Assembly (NCBI GenBank): GCA_035544895.1
Contig: DASZZM010000035.1
Location: 124,001 to 188,000, forward strand
Source of the DNA: JASLEW01 sp035544895
Lineage (GTDB): Bacteria; Acidobacteriota; Thermoanaerobaculia; Multivoradales; UBA5704
Direction of reading: 5' to 3'
DNA: 64,000 nt
Position 1 is the first letter of the stretch. Each line of letters starts with the position of its first letter. The notes under the pieces were generated by a model that was given only the letters and a program-made list of their open reading frames with translations, did not search any database and was not told the origin of the DNA. The position numbers were made by a program, and so were the translations under genes. Positions 54,462 through 63,469 of this stretch are shown one piece after another.

Positions 54462-56579
54462 CTAGGGGAGCCCCAGCGTGCCGTTGCGGGCCGCGAAGTC
54501 GAGCTGCTGGGCGAGGAAGTCGTGGCGGTAGCCGACGGCGACGTCGGCGGGTTTGCCCGCCTGATCGTTGACCAGCCGCAACACCGGGTAGACGCCGGCC
54601 CAGTAGGTCGGCAGGGCGAGCCGCTTGTAGCGGGCGATCACGTCGTCGCGCACCGCGGGGTCGAAACGGGTGCCGTACTTGTCCACCAGCGCTTTGATCG
54701 CCGCGTAGTCGCCCTGCGCCTTGATGCGCATGATCTCGGCGAGCAGCTTGCCGGCCGCGGCATGCGCCTTGGCGAAATCCTTGACCTCGACGTACCAGTG
54801 GCCGTCGCGCTGGATGCGCGCAAACCCGCCCGCCTCGATCAGGTAGTTGGTGATCAGCAGGCGGTCGCGGTCGTGGTCCTCCTCCGCCTGGTCACCGGTT
54901 GGATAGTGGGTCAGCGTCGTCAGGTTCAGCCTGGCGAGCCCGCGGTACATCTCCAGGGCAACCTGGGGCACGTCCGCCACGCCCAGCTCGGCGAGCTTGG
55001 GATCGTTGGCGTTCCAGTAGGCGACCAGGTCCGCCCGCGCCTCTTCCAGCGTCGAGTAGTACTGCCGCAGGTAGGTCGAGGGATCGTTCGGCACCTCGAC
55101 CTTGCCCGAACCGTGGCCGATCACCTCGTGCATGGCGGTCTGCAGGACCTGGGCGAGATCGCCGTAGCGGGCGAAGTGCTGCGCCTCGTCTGCCTCGGGC
55201 GTGAACTCGACCGCAACTTTGGCGCCGCGGACGGCGTTGATGGCGCTGATCGAAGAGGTCAGCAGCAGGCTCTTGGTGCCGTACTTCTCGCGCACCTCCT
55301 GCTCGTTGGGAAGGTTGTCGCCGGTGGTGGTGACGGAGTAGTCGCCGGTCTCGACCACGGTCTCGATCGCCTTGCCCACCGGCGGCTTGACGTCGAGCTT
55401 CTTGAAGCGGTCGTCCCAGGGCGCCCGTCTCTCGAAGTAGACGGCGTTGGCGGCGAGCTGGCGCATCAAGGGCTCCAGCCGCTGGTTGGTGATCGCCACG
55501 ACCATCTGCGCCGAGCCCTTGATCCCGCGCGGGTCGCGGTACACCTCGATGAAGCCGGAGGCGAAGTCGACGGTGGGGTTGGAGCGCAGCCAGAGGATGT
55601 TGTAGGCGCGCCAGTCCGCGGGCTCGCCGGTCTGGTAGAAGCGGATGAGGGCGCGGATCACCGCCGCCTGCTCGCCCTCGGCGAGGCCGGCCGCCGCCGC
55701 CAGCTCGCGGTTGACGGCCGCGAGCTCCTTGGCATAGCGGCCGGGCGGCACCTTGCCGTCGGGGGTGCCGGCACGCCACACCTCTTCGATCAGCCGGCCG
55801 TCGCGCTTGATTAGCCGGGAATTGAGCGGATAGCGCTCGACGAACCCTTTGAGGTCGGCGAGAGTGACCCCCTGGTAATAGTTGTTGCTCGAGGCGGCCA
55901 GGATGTCGGCGCCGCCGGCCGGGCTCTTGTCGGTGATCGCCACCTGGTAGCTGGGATCGAACAACGGCGCCCGCAAGTCGCGCAGCAGGGCGGCGAGGCT
56001 GGCGGCGCTGCCCAGCCGGGCGCCGCGGGCGCGCGCCTGCTCGGCGGCGCCCGCCAGATCGTCGAACGAGAAGGTCGGCACGAACTTCCGGCCGGTCGTC
56101 TCGTTGTGGTTGCCCTTGTTGGCGAAGAAGAGCTTGGCATACTCGACGATCGCCGGCCGCGATGCCGGCGGCAGCCGCGCCGGGTCTTCGACCAGGGCCC
56201 CGAGCAGCCGTTTGGCCTGGAGGCCGTAGCTCGACATCTGGTCGTAGAACACCGGGTCGAGCTGGATCGCCGCTTCAGCCAGGTGATAGGCCAGCAGCTT
56301 CTGGCGCAGCGGCAGCGCCGCCAGGCTGGGTGCCTGCACTTCGATGAAGGCATGGGGCCCGATTCGCTCGAGCAGCGGCGAGGCAGCCGCCGCGGCGTCC
56401 GGCGCGGCCGCGGTGCCGGCCTGTCCCGGCGACGGGGGGGAGGCGGCGGGCACCGGCGCAGATCCTGCTCCGCCCGACCCCGGCGAGGAAGCCGCAGCGT
56501 CCGGCGCTTCATGGCGGCAGGAGACCGCAGCAGCCAGGACAACCAGGCAGCAGAAGGCGGAGATACCAGGTCTCTTCAT
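54462..56579 (-). CDS. M49-family (dipeptidyl peptidase III-like) lipoprotein
   Basis: The 705-residue protein has a lipoprotein signal (LVVLAAAVSC, lipobox Cys) followed by an Ala/Pro/Ser-rich tether of about 45 residues. HEVIGH (His484, Glu485, His489) is the six-residue zinc motif characteristic of M49, and the EEARADLVAYW segment downstream should give the third ligand. Dipeptidyl peptidase III enzymes release dipeptides from oligopeptide N-termini. The lipid anchor places this one in the envelope, probably for peptide scavenging. It is monocistronic as far as seen. Confidence 0.9.
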   Translation of the reverse strand: MKRPGISAFCCLVVLAAAVSCRHEAPDAAASSPGSGGAGSAPVPAASPPSPGQAGTAAAPDAAAAASPLLERIGPHAFIEVQAPSLAALPLRQKLLAYHLAEAAIQLDPVFYDQMSSYGLQAKRLLGALVEDPARLPPASRPAIVEYAKLFFANKGNHNETTGRKFVPTFSFDDLAGAAEQARARGARLGSAASLAALLRDLRAPLFDPSYQVAITDKSPAGGADILAASSNNYYQGVTLADLKGFVERYPLNSRLIKRDGRLIEEVWRAGTPDGKVPPGRYAKELAAVNRELAAAAGLAEGEQAAVIRALIRFYQTGEPADWRAYNILWLRSNPTVDFASGFIEVYRDPRGIKGSAQMVVAITNQRLEPLMRQLAANAVYFERRAPWDDRFKKLDVKPPVGKAIETVVETGDYSVTTTGDNLPNEQEVREKYGTKSLLLTSSISAINAVRGAKVAVEFTPEADEAQHFARYGDLAQVLQTAMHEVIGHGSGKVEVPNDPSTYLRQYYSTLEEARADLVAYWNANDPKLAELGVADVPQVALEMYRGLARLNLTTLTHYPTGDQAEEDHDRDRLLITNYLIEAGGFARIQRDGHWYVEVKDFAKAHAAAGKLLAEIMRIKAQGDYAAIKALVDKYGTRFDPAVRDDVIARYKRLALPTYWAGVYPVLRLVNDQAGKPADVAVGYRHDFLAQQLDFAARNGTLGLP

Positions 56580-56666
56580 CGCTCGACTCCTCCTCGCAAG
56601 CTCGAAATCTCAATGATGTGAATGCGCGGCGGCGAAGTCAACGCTCCAGGACCCGTGTCCGCCGCC

Positions 56667-57071
56667 TCACTCCGGCACCAGGGCGGTGGCTTCGATCTCG
56701 ACCTTGGCGCGGGGCTCGAGGAGGGCGGCGACGACGACGACGGACATGGCCGGAAAGTGGCGGCCCATGACGGCACGGTAGGCGGCGCCGATGGCGCGGC
56801 GCGCGGCGAGGTACTCGTCGCGGTCGGTGACGTACCAGGTCAGGCGCGCCACGTGCCGGGGGGCAGCGCCGCCGGCGGCCAGGACGGCAACCAGGTTGGC
56901 GAGCGCTTGGCGCACTTGCTCGGCGAGGTCGTCGCTGGCAAAGGCGCAGGTGACAGGGTCCCAGCCCACCTGGCCGGCCACGAACACCGTCCGTCCCCTG
57001 CCGGCGATGCCGTGGGCGTAGCCGCTCGGGGCGGCCCAGCCGGCGGGGTGGAGGACGGCGAGCGGGCTCAA
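56667..57071 (-). CDS. RidA-family enamine/imine deaminase
   Basis: The start is TTG 57071 (TTGA overlap with the ligase stop), since no ATG or GTG fits; GGGCGGAG lies just upstream. The 134-residue product has the RidA core VFVAGQVGWDP and ends EPRAKVEIEATALV, with the conserved Arg that binds the substrate carboxylate. In aerobic 2-aminobenzoate clusters such proteins probably hydrolyse the enamine or imine formed after ring reduction, releasing ammonia. It is last in the operon. Confidence 0.9.
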   Translation of the reverse strand: MSPLAVLHPAGWAAPSGYAHGIAGRGRTVFVAGQVGWDPVTCAFASDDLAEQVRQALANLVAVLAAGGAAPRHVARLTWYVTDRDEYLAARRAIGAAYRAVMGRHFPAMSVVVVAALLEPRAKVEIEATALVPE

Positions 57072-58726
57072 GCTCCGCCCTCGCGCAGGCGGAAGCGCTG
57101 CAGCTTGCCGGTCGCGGTACGCGGCAGGCTGGCAACGAACTCGACGAGGCGCGGGTACTTGTAGGGCGCGATCTCGCGTTTGACGAAGTCCTGCAGCTCC
57201 CTGGCCGTCTCGGGGCCCGGCGCGGCCCCGGGCGCGAGCACCACGAAGGCCTTGATGACCTGGCCGCGCTGCTCGTCCGGCACTCCCACGACGCCGCACT
57301 CCACGACCTTGGGGTGGTCGAGCAGGACGGCCTCGACCTCGGGGCCGGAGATGTTGTAGCCCGCGGAAACGATCATGTCGTCGGTGCGCGCCTGGTACCA
57401 GAAGTAGCCGTCCGCGTCCATGACGTAGGAGTCGCCCGTCAGGTTCCAGCCGCCTTGCACGTAGACCCGCTGCCGCTCGATGTTGTCGAGGTAGCGGCAA
57501 CCGGTCGGCCCGCGCACCGCAAGCCTGCCGACCGTGCCGGGCGGCACCTCGTCGCCGTGTTCGTCCACCACCTTGGCTTCGTAGCCGGGCACCGGCTTGC
57601 CGGTGGCTCCTGGGCGGATGTCGTCGTCCGCGGCGCTGATGAACATGTGCAGCATCTCGGTCGAGCCGATGCCGTCGATGATGCGGATTCCGGTCGCCCG
57701 CCGCCAGGCTTCGAAAGTCGACAGCGGCAGGGCCTCCCCGGCCGACACGCACTTGCGCAGGCTGCCGGTGTCGAAGCGGTCGACCAGCGGGCACATCGTC
57801 CGGTAGCCGGTCGGGGCGGTGAAGCAGATCGTCGCCCGGAAGTCCTGGATGCCCTGCAGGAGCTGCGGCGGCGACGCCTGCTCGAGCAGCAGCGTCGAGG
57901 CGCCGCAGCGCATGGGAAAGAGCAGCAGCCCGCCCAGTCCATAGGTGAAGGCGAGCGGGGGCGAGCCGCAGAAAACGTCGTCGGGGTCCGGGCGCAGCAC
58001 GTGACGGGGGAAGCAGTCGCTCGCCGCCAGGATGTCGCGGTGGAAGTGCATGGTGCCCTTGCCCTGGCCGGTTGTCCCCGAGGTGAAGGCGATGATGGCC
58101 ACGTCGTCGGCGGCGGTGTCGCGGTTGGCGAACGTTGCCGGCTTGTCCCGCAGCAAGGTTTCGAGCGCGCCCGGCGCCTCGCTCTGGAAGTGGACGACCC
58201 GCCCGCCCGGGCGGGGTGAACCGTCGCCGCGCCGGCGAATCGCCTGCTCGCAGTCGGCGGCGAGGCGGACGTCGCACAAGGCGAGCTGGATCTGCGCCTT
58301 GTCGGCGATATAGACCAGCTCGCGCGGGCGCAGCAGCGGCATCGTGCCGACCACTACCCCTCCCGCCTTGAGCACGGCAAACCAGCAGGCAGCGAGCATG
58401 GGGGTGCTGGGCGCGCGCAGCAGCACCCGGTTGCCGGGCACGACACCGAGGTCGTCGACCAGGACGTGGGCGAGGCGATTTGCCGTCTCGAGGAGCTGGC
58501 CGTAAGTCCAGCTCCCGCCCGGAAAGCGGAAGACCGTGCGGCCGCCGTCGCCGGCGGCGACGCGTGCGTCGAGCAGCGCGGCGGCGCAGTTGAGGCGCGG
58601 CGGGTAGGCGAGCTCGGGCAGGGCCGCGTAGCTCATCTCGGGCCACAGCTCGCGCGGCGGCAGCGCGCCGGCGCAGAAGGTGTCGACGTGGCCGCTCGGC
58701 CCGCTGGGAGCGGACGGCTCAGCCAT
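57068..58726 (-). CDS. abmG: 2-aminobenzoate-CoA ligase
   Basis: The 552-residue acyl-adenylate enzyme has FTSGTTGQGKGTMHFHRD, GSTEMLHMFISA and the C-terminal Lys in LPRTATGKLQRF. The region around DVFCGSPPLAFTYGLGGLLLFP is that of benzoate/2-aminobenzoate-CoA ligases. It activates anthranilate to 2-aminobenzoyl-CoA with ATP. The monooxygenase/reductase in the same operon strongly supports this substrate. The ATG overlaps the acyl-CoA dehydrogenase gene by eight bases. Confidence 0.88.
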   Translation of the reverse strand: MAEPSAPSGPSGHVDTFCAGALPPRELWPEMSYAALPELAYPPRLNCAAALLDARVAAGDGGRTVFRFPGGSWTYGQLLETANRLAHVLVDDLGVVPGNRVLLRAPSTPMLAACWFAVLKAGGVVVGTMPLLRPRELVYIADKAQIQLALCDVRLAADCEQAIRRRGDGSPRPGGRVVHFQSEAPGALETLLRDKPATFANRDTAADDVAIIAFTSGTTGQGKGTMHFHRDILAASDCFPRHVLRPDPDDVFCGSPPLAFTYGLGGLLLFPMRCGASTLLLEQASPPQLLQGIQDFRATICFTAPTGYRTMCPLVDRFDTGSLRKCVSAGEALPLSTFEAWRRATGIRIIDGIGSTEMLHMFISAADDDIRPGATGKPVPGYEAKVVDEHGDEVPPGTVGRLAVRGPTGCRYLDNIERQRVYVQGGWNLTGDSYVMDADGYFWYQARTDDMIVSAGYNISGPEVEAVLLDHPKVVECGVVGVPDEQRGQVIKAFVVLAPGAAPGPETARELQDFVKREIAPYKYPRLVEFVASLPRTATGKLQRFRLREGGA

Positions 58727-60041
58727 GGGACGCCTCCGTAACCGGAGCGGTCGCCGCCTCGGTCGGATCGGTTGCCGCCTCCGCGGCCGGGCCGGCGGCC
58801 GCGTCGGCGGCCAGCAGCTGGCCGGCGATGACCAGCCTCTGGATCTCGCTCGTCCCCTCGTAGATGCGCAGGGCGCGGACCTCGCGGTAGAGACGCTCGA
58901 CGGGCTCCCCCGCGGTCACGCCGCGGCCGCCGAGCAGCTGCACGGCCTCGTCGACGATGCGCTGCGCCGCCTCGGTGGCGTAGAGCTTGGCCATCGCCGC
59001 CTCGCGGGTGACCCGCCCCGCCCCGCGGTCGCGCGCCCAGGCGGCGCGGTAGACCAGCAGCGCGCTCGCGTCGACCGCGGTCGCCATGTCGGCGAGCTTG
59101 GCGCGCGTGAGCTGGTGATCGGCGAGCGGCTGCCCGAAGACACGGCGCCGCCGGGCAAATCCAACCGCCTCGTCCAGGGCGCGCCGGGCAAATCCGAGCG
59201 CCGCCGCGCCCACCGTGGGGCGGAAGACGTCGAGGGTGGCGAGCGCCACCGCGAGGCCCTTGCCCGGCCGCCCGAGCAGCGCCGCCGCGGGCACGCGGCA
59301 GCCGGCAAGAGCGAGCGTGCCGAGCGGATGCGGCGCGATGACCTCGATACGAGCGGTGACGCGCAGGCCCGGATTGTCCGCGTCGACCACGAAGGCGGCG
59401 AAGCTCTTGTCTCCGTCCTCCGGCAAGCGGCAGAAGACCACGTAGTGGTCGGCGATGCCGGCATTGGAGATCCAGGTCTTCTCGCCGTCGATCACGTAGC
59501 CGCCGCCGTCGCGCCGCGCCGCGGTGCGCATGGCGGCGACGTCGGAGCCGGCCTCGGCCTCGGAGAGCGCGAAGGCGGCGACGGCGCGTCCGGCGCAGAC
59601 TGCCGGCAGGTAGTTGCGCTTCTGTTCCTCGGAGCCGAAGAGCGAGATCGGGGCGCTGCCCAGACCCTGCAAGGCGAATGCGAAGTCGGCGAGCCCGCGG
59701 CGGGCGGCGAGGGCTTCGCGCACCAGGCAGATCGAGCGCACGTCGAGGTGATCGCAGGCGCCGCCGTGCGCGCCCGGCACCAGGTAGCGCAGCCAGCCTC
59801 CGTCGCCGAGCTGCCGGACCAGCGCGCGGCAGGCGGCGTCGAGGGGAGACTCGGCAGCGGGATCGATTGGGCGCGCTGGGTCCCTGCCCAGCGCTTCGGT
59901 AGGACGCGCCGGGTCCCTACCCGGCGATTCATTCAGGCGCGCCGGGTCGGAAAGGCTCTCGGCCCAGCGCCCCACCTCGCGCGCCAGGGAGCGGTGGGCG
60001 TCGTCGAAGAAGGGCCAGTCGAGGTAGGTGGAGTCGGGCAT
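58719..60041 (-). CDS. Acyl-CoA dehydrogenase of the aminobenzoate operon
   Basis: The 440-residue flavoprotein starts at ATG 60041, overlapping the hydratase stop (TGATG). It has FALSEAEAGSD and TWISNAGIAD for FAD binding, RRVFGQPLADHQ, and IYEGTSEIQRLVIAGQLL with the probable catalytic Glu. It should oxidise a ring-derived or ring-opened CoA thioester. Near residues 30-65 the sequence DPARLNESPGRDPARPTEAL repeats a DPAR unit three times, an insertion not normal for the family and built from the window's hairpin repeat. An Ala/Thr-rich tail ends the protein. Confidence 0.9.
   Translation of the reverse strand: MPDSTYLDWPFFDDAHRSLAREVGRWAESLSDPARLNESPGRDPARPTEALGRDPARPIDPAAESPLDAACRALVRQLGDGGWLRYLVPGAHGGACDHLDVRSICLVREALAARRGLADFAFALQGLGSAPISLFGSEEQKRNYLPAVCAGRAVAAFALSEAEAGSDVAAMRTAARRDGGGYVIDGEKTWISNAGIADHYVVFCRLPEDGDKSFAAFVVDADNPGLRVTARIEVIAPHPLGTLALAGCRVPAAALLGRPGKGLAVALATLDVFRPTVGAAALGFARRALDEAVGFARRRRVFGQPLADHQLTRAKLADMATAVDASALLVYRAAWARDRGAGRVTREAAMAKLYATEAAQRIVDEAVQLLGGRGVTAGEPVERLYREVRALRIYEGTSEIQRLVIAGQLLAADAAAGPAAEAATDPTEAATAPVTEASHG
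59873..59926. repeat. Two hairpin repeats inside acyl-CoA dehydrogenase gene
   Basis: GCGCTGGG-TCCCTG-CCCAGCGC (59873-59894) and CGCCGGG-TCCCTA-CCCGGCG (59907-59926) are perfect stems of 8 and 7 bp with nearly the same six-base loop. They account for the repeated DPAR units in the protein. The same hairpin occurs at 526-543 and 63388-63409. Confidence 0.8.
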
Positions 60042-60874
60042 CAGTTGCCCTCGAAGAGCGGCTTCTCCTTGCCCACAAAAGCCCGGTAGGCGCGGCTGAA
60101 GTCCTCTGTCTGCATGCAGATGGCCTGGGCCTGCGCCTCCGCCTCGATGGCCTCGTCGAGGCCCATGCTCCATTCCAGGTGCAGCGCGCGCTTGGTCATG
60201 GCGTGGGCGAAGGTCGGCCCGTGCGCCAGGGCGCCGGCCAGCGCGGCGGCCTCGGCAAGGAGGTCTTCGGGGGCGACGAGCTTGTTGTAGAAGCCCCAGC
60301 GCTCCGCCTCCTGCCCCTCCATGGCGCGGCCCGTATAGAGCAGCTCGCTGGCGCGCCCCAGGCCGATCAAGCGCGGCAGGATCGCGCAGGCGCCCATGTC
60401 GGCGCCGGACAGGCCGACCCGCGCGAACAGAAAGGCCACCCGGCTGCGCGCGGTGCCGATGCGCAGGTCGGAGGCCATGGCCAGGATCGCGCCGGCGCCG
60501 GCGCAGGTGCCGTCGACCGCGGCGACGATCGGCTGCGGGCACTCGCGCATGGCCTTGACCAGCTCGCCGGTCAGGCGCGTGAAGGCGAGCAGCTCGTCCA
60601 TGCGCCCGCTCTCTTTCATCGCGACCAGCGGTCCGATGATCCCATGCACGTCGCCGCCCGAGCAGAAGTGGCCGCCCGCGCCGGTCAGGACCACAGCCTT
60701 GACCTCGCCGACCCGGCCCAGGGAGCGGAAGGTGTCGGCGAGCTCGCGGTACGAGGCGAAGGTGAGCGGGTTGCGCCGCTCCGGACGCGCGAGGGTGATG
60801 GTGGCCACCCGCTCCGCGACGTTCCAGGCGAAGTGGCGCGGACGGATGGAGGACGGATCGATGCCGCTGCTCAC
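60041..60874 (-). CDS. Enoyl-CoA hydratase/isomerase family protein
   Basis: Starting at GTG 60874, eight bases after AGGAGG, gives 277 residues. The crotonase fold is shown by GAGGHFCSGGDVH and VDGTCAGAGAILAMASDLRI, the oxyanion-hole segments. In aerobic aminobenzoate pathways an enoyl-CoA hydratase-like enzyme acts after ring reduction, in hydration or hydrolytic ring cleavage. Which of these applies cannot be told. It lies between the monooxygenase/reductase and dehydrogenase genes. Confidence 0.9.
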   Translation of the reverse strand: MSSGIDPSSIRPRHFAWNVAERVATITLARPERRNPLTFASYRELADTFRSLGRVGEVKAVVLTGAGGHFCSGGDVHGIIGPLVAMKESGRMDELLAFTRLTGELVKAMRECPQPIVAAVDGTCAGAGAILAMASDLRIGTARSRVAFLFARVGLSGADMGACAILPRLIGLGRASELLYTGRAMEGQEAERWGFYNKLVAPEDLLAEAAALAGALAHGPTFAHAMTKRALHLEWSMGLDEAIEAEAQAQAICMQTEDFSRAYRAFVGKEKPLFEGN

Positions 60875-60932
60875 GGTTCTTGCCTCCTGGCGGCCTGGCC
60901 CGCTCTCCCCCGCCGATGCTGCGCCGAGCCGC

Positions 60933-63290
60933 TCACACCGTGCTCGTGCCGAGCAGCTCGGCGCGCCGCTCGAGCAGGCGCTCGAGCTGCTGCTGGCCGG
61001 ACAGATATTGCACCGGCCAGGGCTGGGGCGCAAACTTCAGCTCCGCCGCGGCGTGCAGGGTCCAGTGCGGGTCGGCCAGGTGGGGACGCGCCAGCGCGCA
61101 CAGATCGGCGCGGCCGGCGGCGATGATCGAGTTGACCTGGTCGGCCTCGGTGATGTTGCCGACCGCGATGGTCGGGACGCCCGCCTCGTTGCGGATCTGG
61201 TCGCTGAACGGGGTCTGGAACATCCTGCCGTAGACCGGCCTGGCCTCCGCCGAGGTCTGGCCGGTCGAGACGTGGATGATGTCAGCCCCTGCCTGGCCGA
61301 AGGCGCGCGCGATGGCCACCGCCTCGGCCCCGCTCACGCCCCCCTCCACCCAGTCGGTGGCGGAGATGCGCACCGACATCGGCCGCTCCTGCGGCCACGC
61401 CGCGCGCATAGAAGCGAAGACCTCCAGCGGGAAGCGCAGCCGGTTGCACAGCGCCCCGCCGTACTCGTCGCCGCGCCGGTTGGCGAGCGGCGTGATGAAG
61501 CCCGAGAGCAGGTAGCCGTGGGCGCAGTGCAGCTCGAGCATGTCGAAGCCGGACTCGACGGCCAGCCGCACGGCGCGCACGAACTCGCCGCGCACCCGCT
61601 CCATGTCGGCGCGGGTCATCTCGCGCGGCACCTGCATGCCGGGGCGAAAGGGGACCGCGGAGGCGGCCATTAGCGGCCAGCCGCCTTCTGCCAGCGGCTC
61701 GTCCTGCCCCTCCCACATCAGCCTGGTCGCCCCCTTGGCGCCGGAGTGGCCGAGCTGCAGACAGATCTTGGCCCGGCTCCAGCGGTGAACGAAGTCGACG
61801 ATGCGGCGCCAGGCGGCCGCGTGCTCGGCGCGGTACATCCCGGTACAACCCAGGGTGATGCGCCCTTCGGGCGAGACGCAGGTCATCTCGGTGAAGAGCA
61901 GGCCGGCGCCACCCAGGGCGCGGGCGCCCAGATGGACGAGGTGGAAGTCGTTCGGCGTGCCGTCCTCGGCACTGTACATGTCCATCGGCGACACCACTAC
62001 CCGGTTGTCGAGTCTCAGGCCGCGCAAGCTGAACGGCGTGAACATGGGAGGAGGAGGAGCCGGCGCGGCATCCGAGAGGCCGCCCGTGCCAAGGCCGCCG
62101 GCGGCGCGGCCGGCGAACCAGCGCTCGACCCTCGAGAGATAGGCGCCGTCGCGCAGCCGCAGGTTCTCGTGGCTGACCCGCTGGCTGCGGGTGAGCAGGC
62201 TGTAGGCAAACTGCTGCGGCTCGAGGCGGATGTAGCGCTTGACGTTCTCGAACCACTCCATCGAGTTGCGCGCCGCGTTCTGCAGCCGCAAGGCCTCGGT
62301 CATGCGCTCGTCCTGGTAGGCCGCCAGGGCCGCCGGAAGATCCGCCGCCGGGCCGGAGCTGCCCCCTGGCCGGGAGTTGACCGCGCGCGCCAGCGCGATT
62401 GCGTCCTCCATCGCCAGCTTGGTCCCCGAGCCGATCGAGAAGTGCGCGGTATGCGCGGAGTCGCCGATGAGCACCACGTTGCCATGGTGCCAGGAGGCGT
62501 TGCGCACGCGGACGAAAGCCTGCCAGGGCGCCGCGGCGAGATGCGGCGGCACGTTGGCGAGCAGCGGGTGACCGCCCAGCCAGGGGGCGAACATCCGCGC
62601 GCAGAAATCGACGGTCGCGGCGGTATCCAGGCGGTCGAGGCCGGCCGCGCGCCAGGAGGCCTCGTCGCACTCGACGATGAAGGCCGAGTGGAGGGCGTCG
62701 AAGCGATAGGCGTGCGCCTGGAAGACGCCGTCCGCGTTGGCCACGAAGATGAAGGTGAAGGCGTCGAAGCGCCGAGTGGTTCCCAGCCAGACGTAGCGGG
62801 CGGTGCGCACGTCGAGGTCGGGCGCGAAGAAAGCGGCCAGCCGCCTGCGGGTCATGCTGTTGACGCCGTCGGCGCCGACGATCAGGTCGGCGTCGCCGAG
62901 CCCCAGGGCGGCGAGCTCGTCGAGGTCGCGCAGCTCGCGGCGGAAGCGCAGATCGACCCCCAGCTCGGCGGCGCGGTCGCGCAGGATGGCGAGCAGGGTG
63001 CGGCGCGCAATGCCGGCGAATCCGTGGCCGCCCGAGGTGATGGTCGCGCCGTGGACGTGGATGTCGATGTCGTCCCAGCGCGCGAAGGCGTCGCGGATGC
63101 GGCCGCAGGTCTCGGCATCGGCGGCGGCCAGGTTGCCGAGGGTCTGATCGGAGAAGACGACGCCCCAGCCGAAGGTGTCGTCGGGGCCGTTGCGCTCGAG
63201 AACGGCGACCTGGTGCGCCGGGTCGGCCTTCTTCATCAGCAGCGCGAAGTAGAGCCCGGCCGGGCCGCCGCCGATGACGACGATATTCAT
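60933..63290 (-). CDS. abmA: 2-aminobenzoyl-CoA monooxygenase/reductase (bifunctional)
   Basis: Starting at ATG 63290 gives 785 residues; a TTG at 63326 is less likely. The N-terminal half is an aromatic-ring hydroxylase flavoprotein: VVIGGGPAGLYFALLM, GADGVNSMTRR and VLIGDSAHTAHFSIGSG. The C-terminal half is an old-yellow-enzyme-type reductase: FTPFSLRGLRLDNRVVVSPM, HCAHGYLLSGFI and ADLCALARPHLADP. This fusion is diagnostic of the enzymes that hydroxylate and then reduce 2-aminobenzoyl-CoA (also annotated salicylyl-CoA 5-hydroxylase/oxidoreductase), using FAD, FMN and NADH. It is first in the operon. Confidence 0.92.
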   Translation of the reverse strand: MNIVVIGGGPAGLYFALLMKKADPAHQVAVLERNGPDDTFGWGVVFSDQTLGNLAAADAETCGRIRDAFARWDDIDIHVHGATITSGGHGFAGIARRTLLAILRDRAAELGVDLRFRRELRDLDELAALGLGDADLIVGADGVNSMTRRRLAAFFAPDLDVRTARYVWLGTTRRFDAFTFIFVANADGVFQAHAYRFDALHSAFIVECDEASWRAAGLDRLDTAATVDFCARMFAPWLGGHPLLANVPPHLAAAPWQAFVRVRNASWHHGNVVLIGDSAHTAHFSIGSGTKLAMEDAIALARAVNSRPGGSSGPAADLPAALAAYQDERMTEALRLQNAARNSMEWFENVKRYIRLEPQQFAYSLLTRSQRVSHENLRLRDGAYLSRVERWFAGRAAGGLGTGGLSDAAPAPPPPMFTPFSLRGLRLDNRVVVSPMDMYSAEDGTPNDFHLVHLGARALGGAGLLFTEMTCVSPEGRITLGCTGMYRAEHAAAWRRIVDFVHRWSRAKICLQLGHSGAKGATRLMWEGQDEPLAEGGWPLMAASAVPFRPGMQVPREMTRADMERVRGEFVRAVRLAVESGFDMLELHCAHGYLLSGFITPLANRRGDEYGGALCNRLRFPLEVFASMRAAWPQERPMSVRISATDWVEGGVSGAEAVAIARAFGQAGADIIHVSTGQTSAEARPVYGRMFQTPFSDQIRNEAGVPTIAVGNITEADQVNSIIAAGRADLCALARPHLADPHWTLHAAAELKFAPQPWPVQYLSGQQQLERLLERRAELLGTSTV

Positions 63291-63387
63291 GATGAAACGG
63301 CGCTCCGATGTGGGAGTGGAGGACAACTCAAAGCGTCTATCGGATCTCCCCCCGCAACCCCTCGATCCCCTTCCCGGTTGTTCCTAG

Positions 63388-63409
63388 CCGCCGGGTCCCT
63401 GCCCGGCGG
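63388..63409. repeat. Intergenic hairpin repeat
   Basis: CCGCCGGG-TCCCTG-CCCGGCGG forms a perfect 8-bp stem with a 6-base loop in the 179-base gap upstream of the monooxygenase/reductase. It matches the hairpins at 526-543, 59873-59894 and 59907-59926. A G-run and a smaller hairpin (AGGGG-ACGC-CCCCT at 63424-63437) follow. No T-run marks it as a terminator. Confidence 0.75.
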
Positions 63410-63469
63410 TCGCCGGGGGGGGAAGGGGACGCCCCCTCCCTCTCGGTGCAGGAGCTTCGCTCTAGGCCG

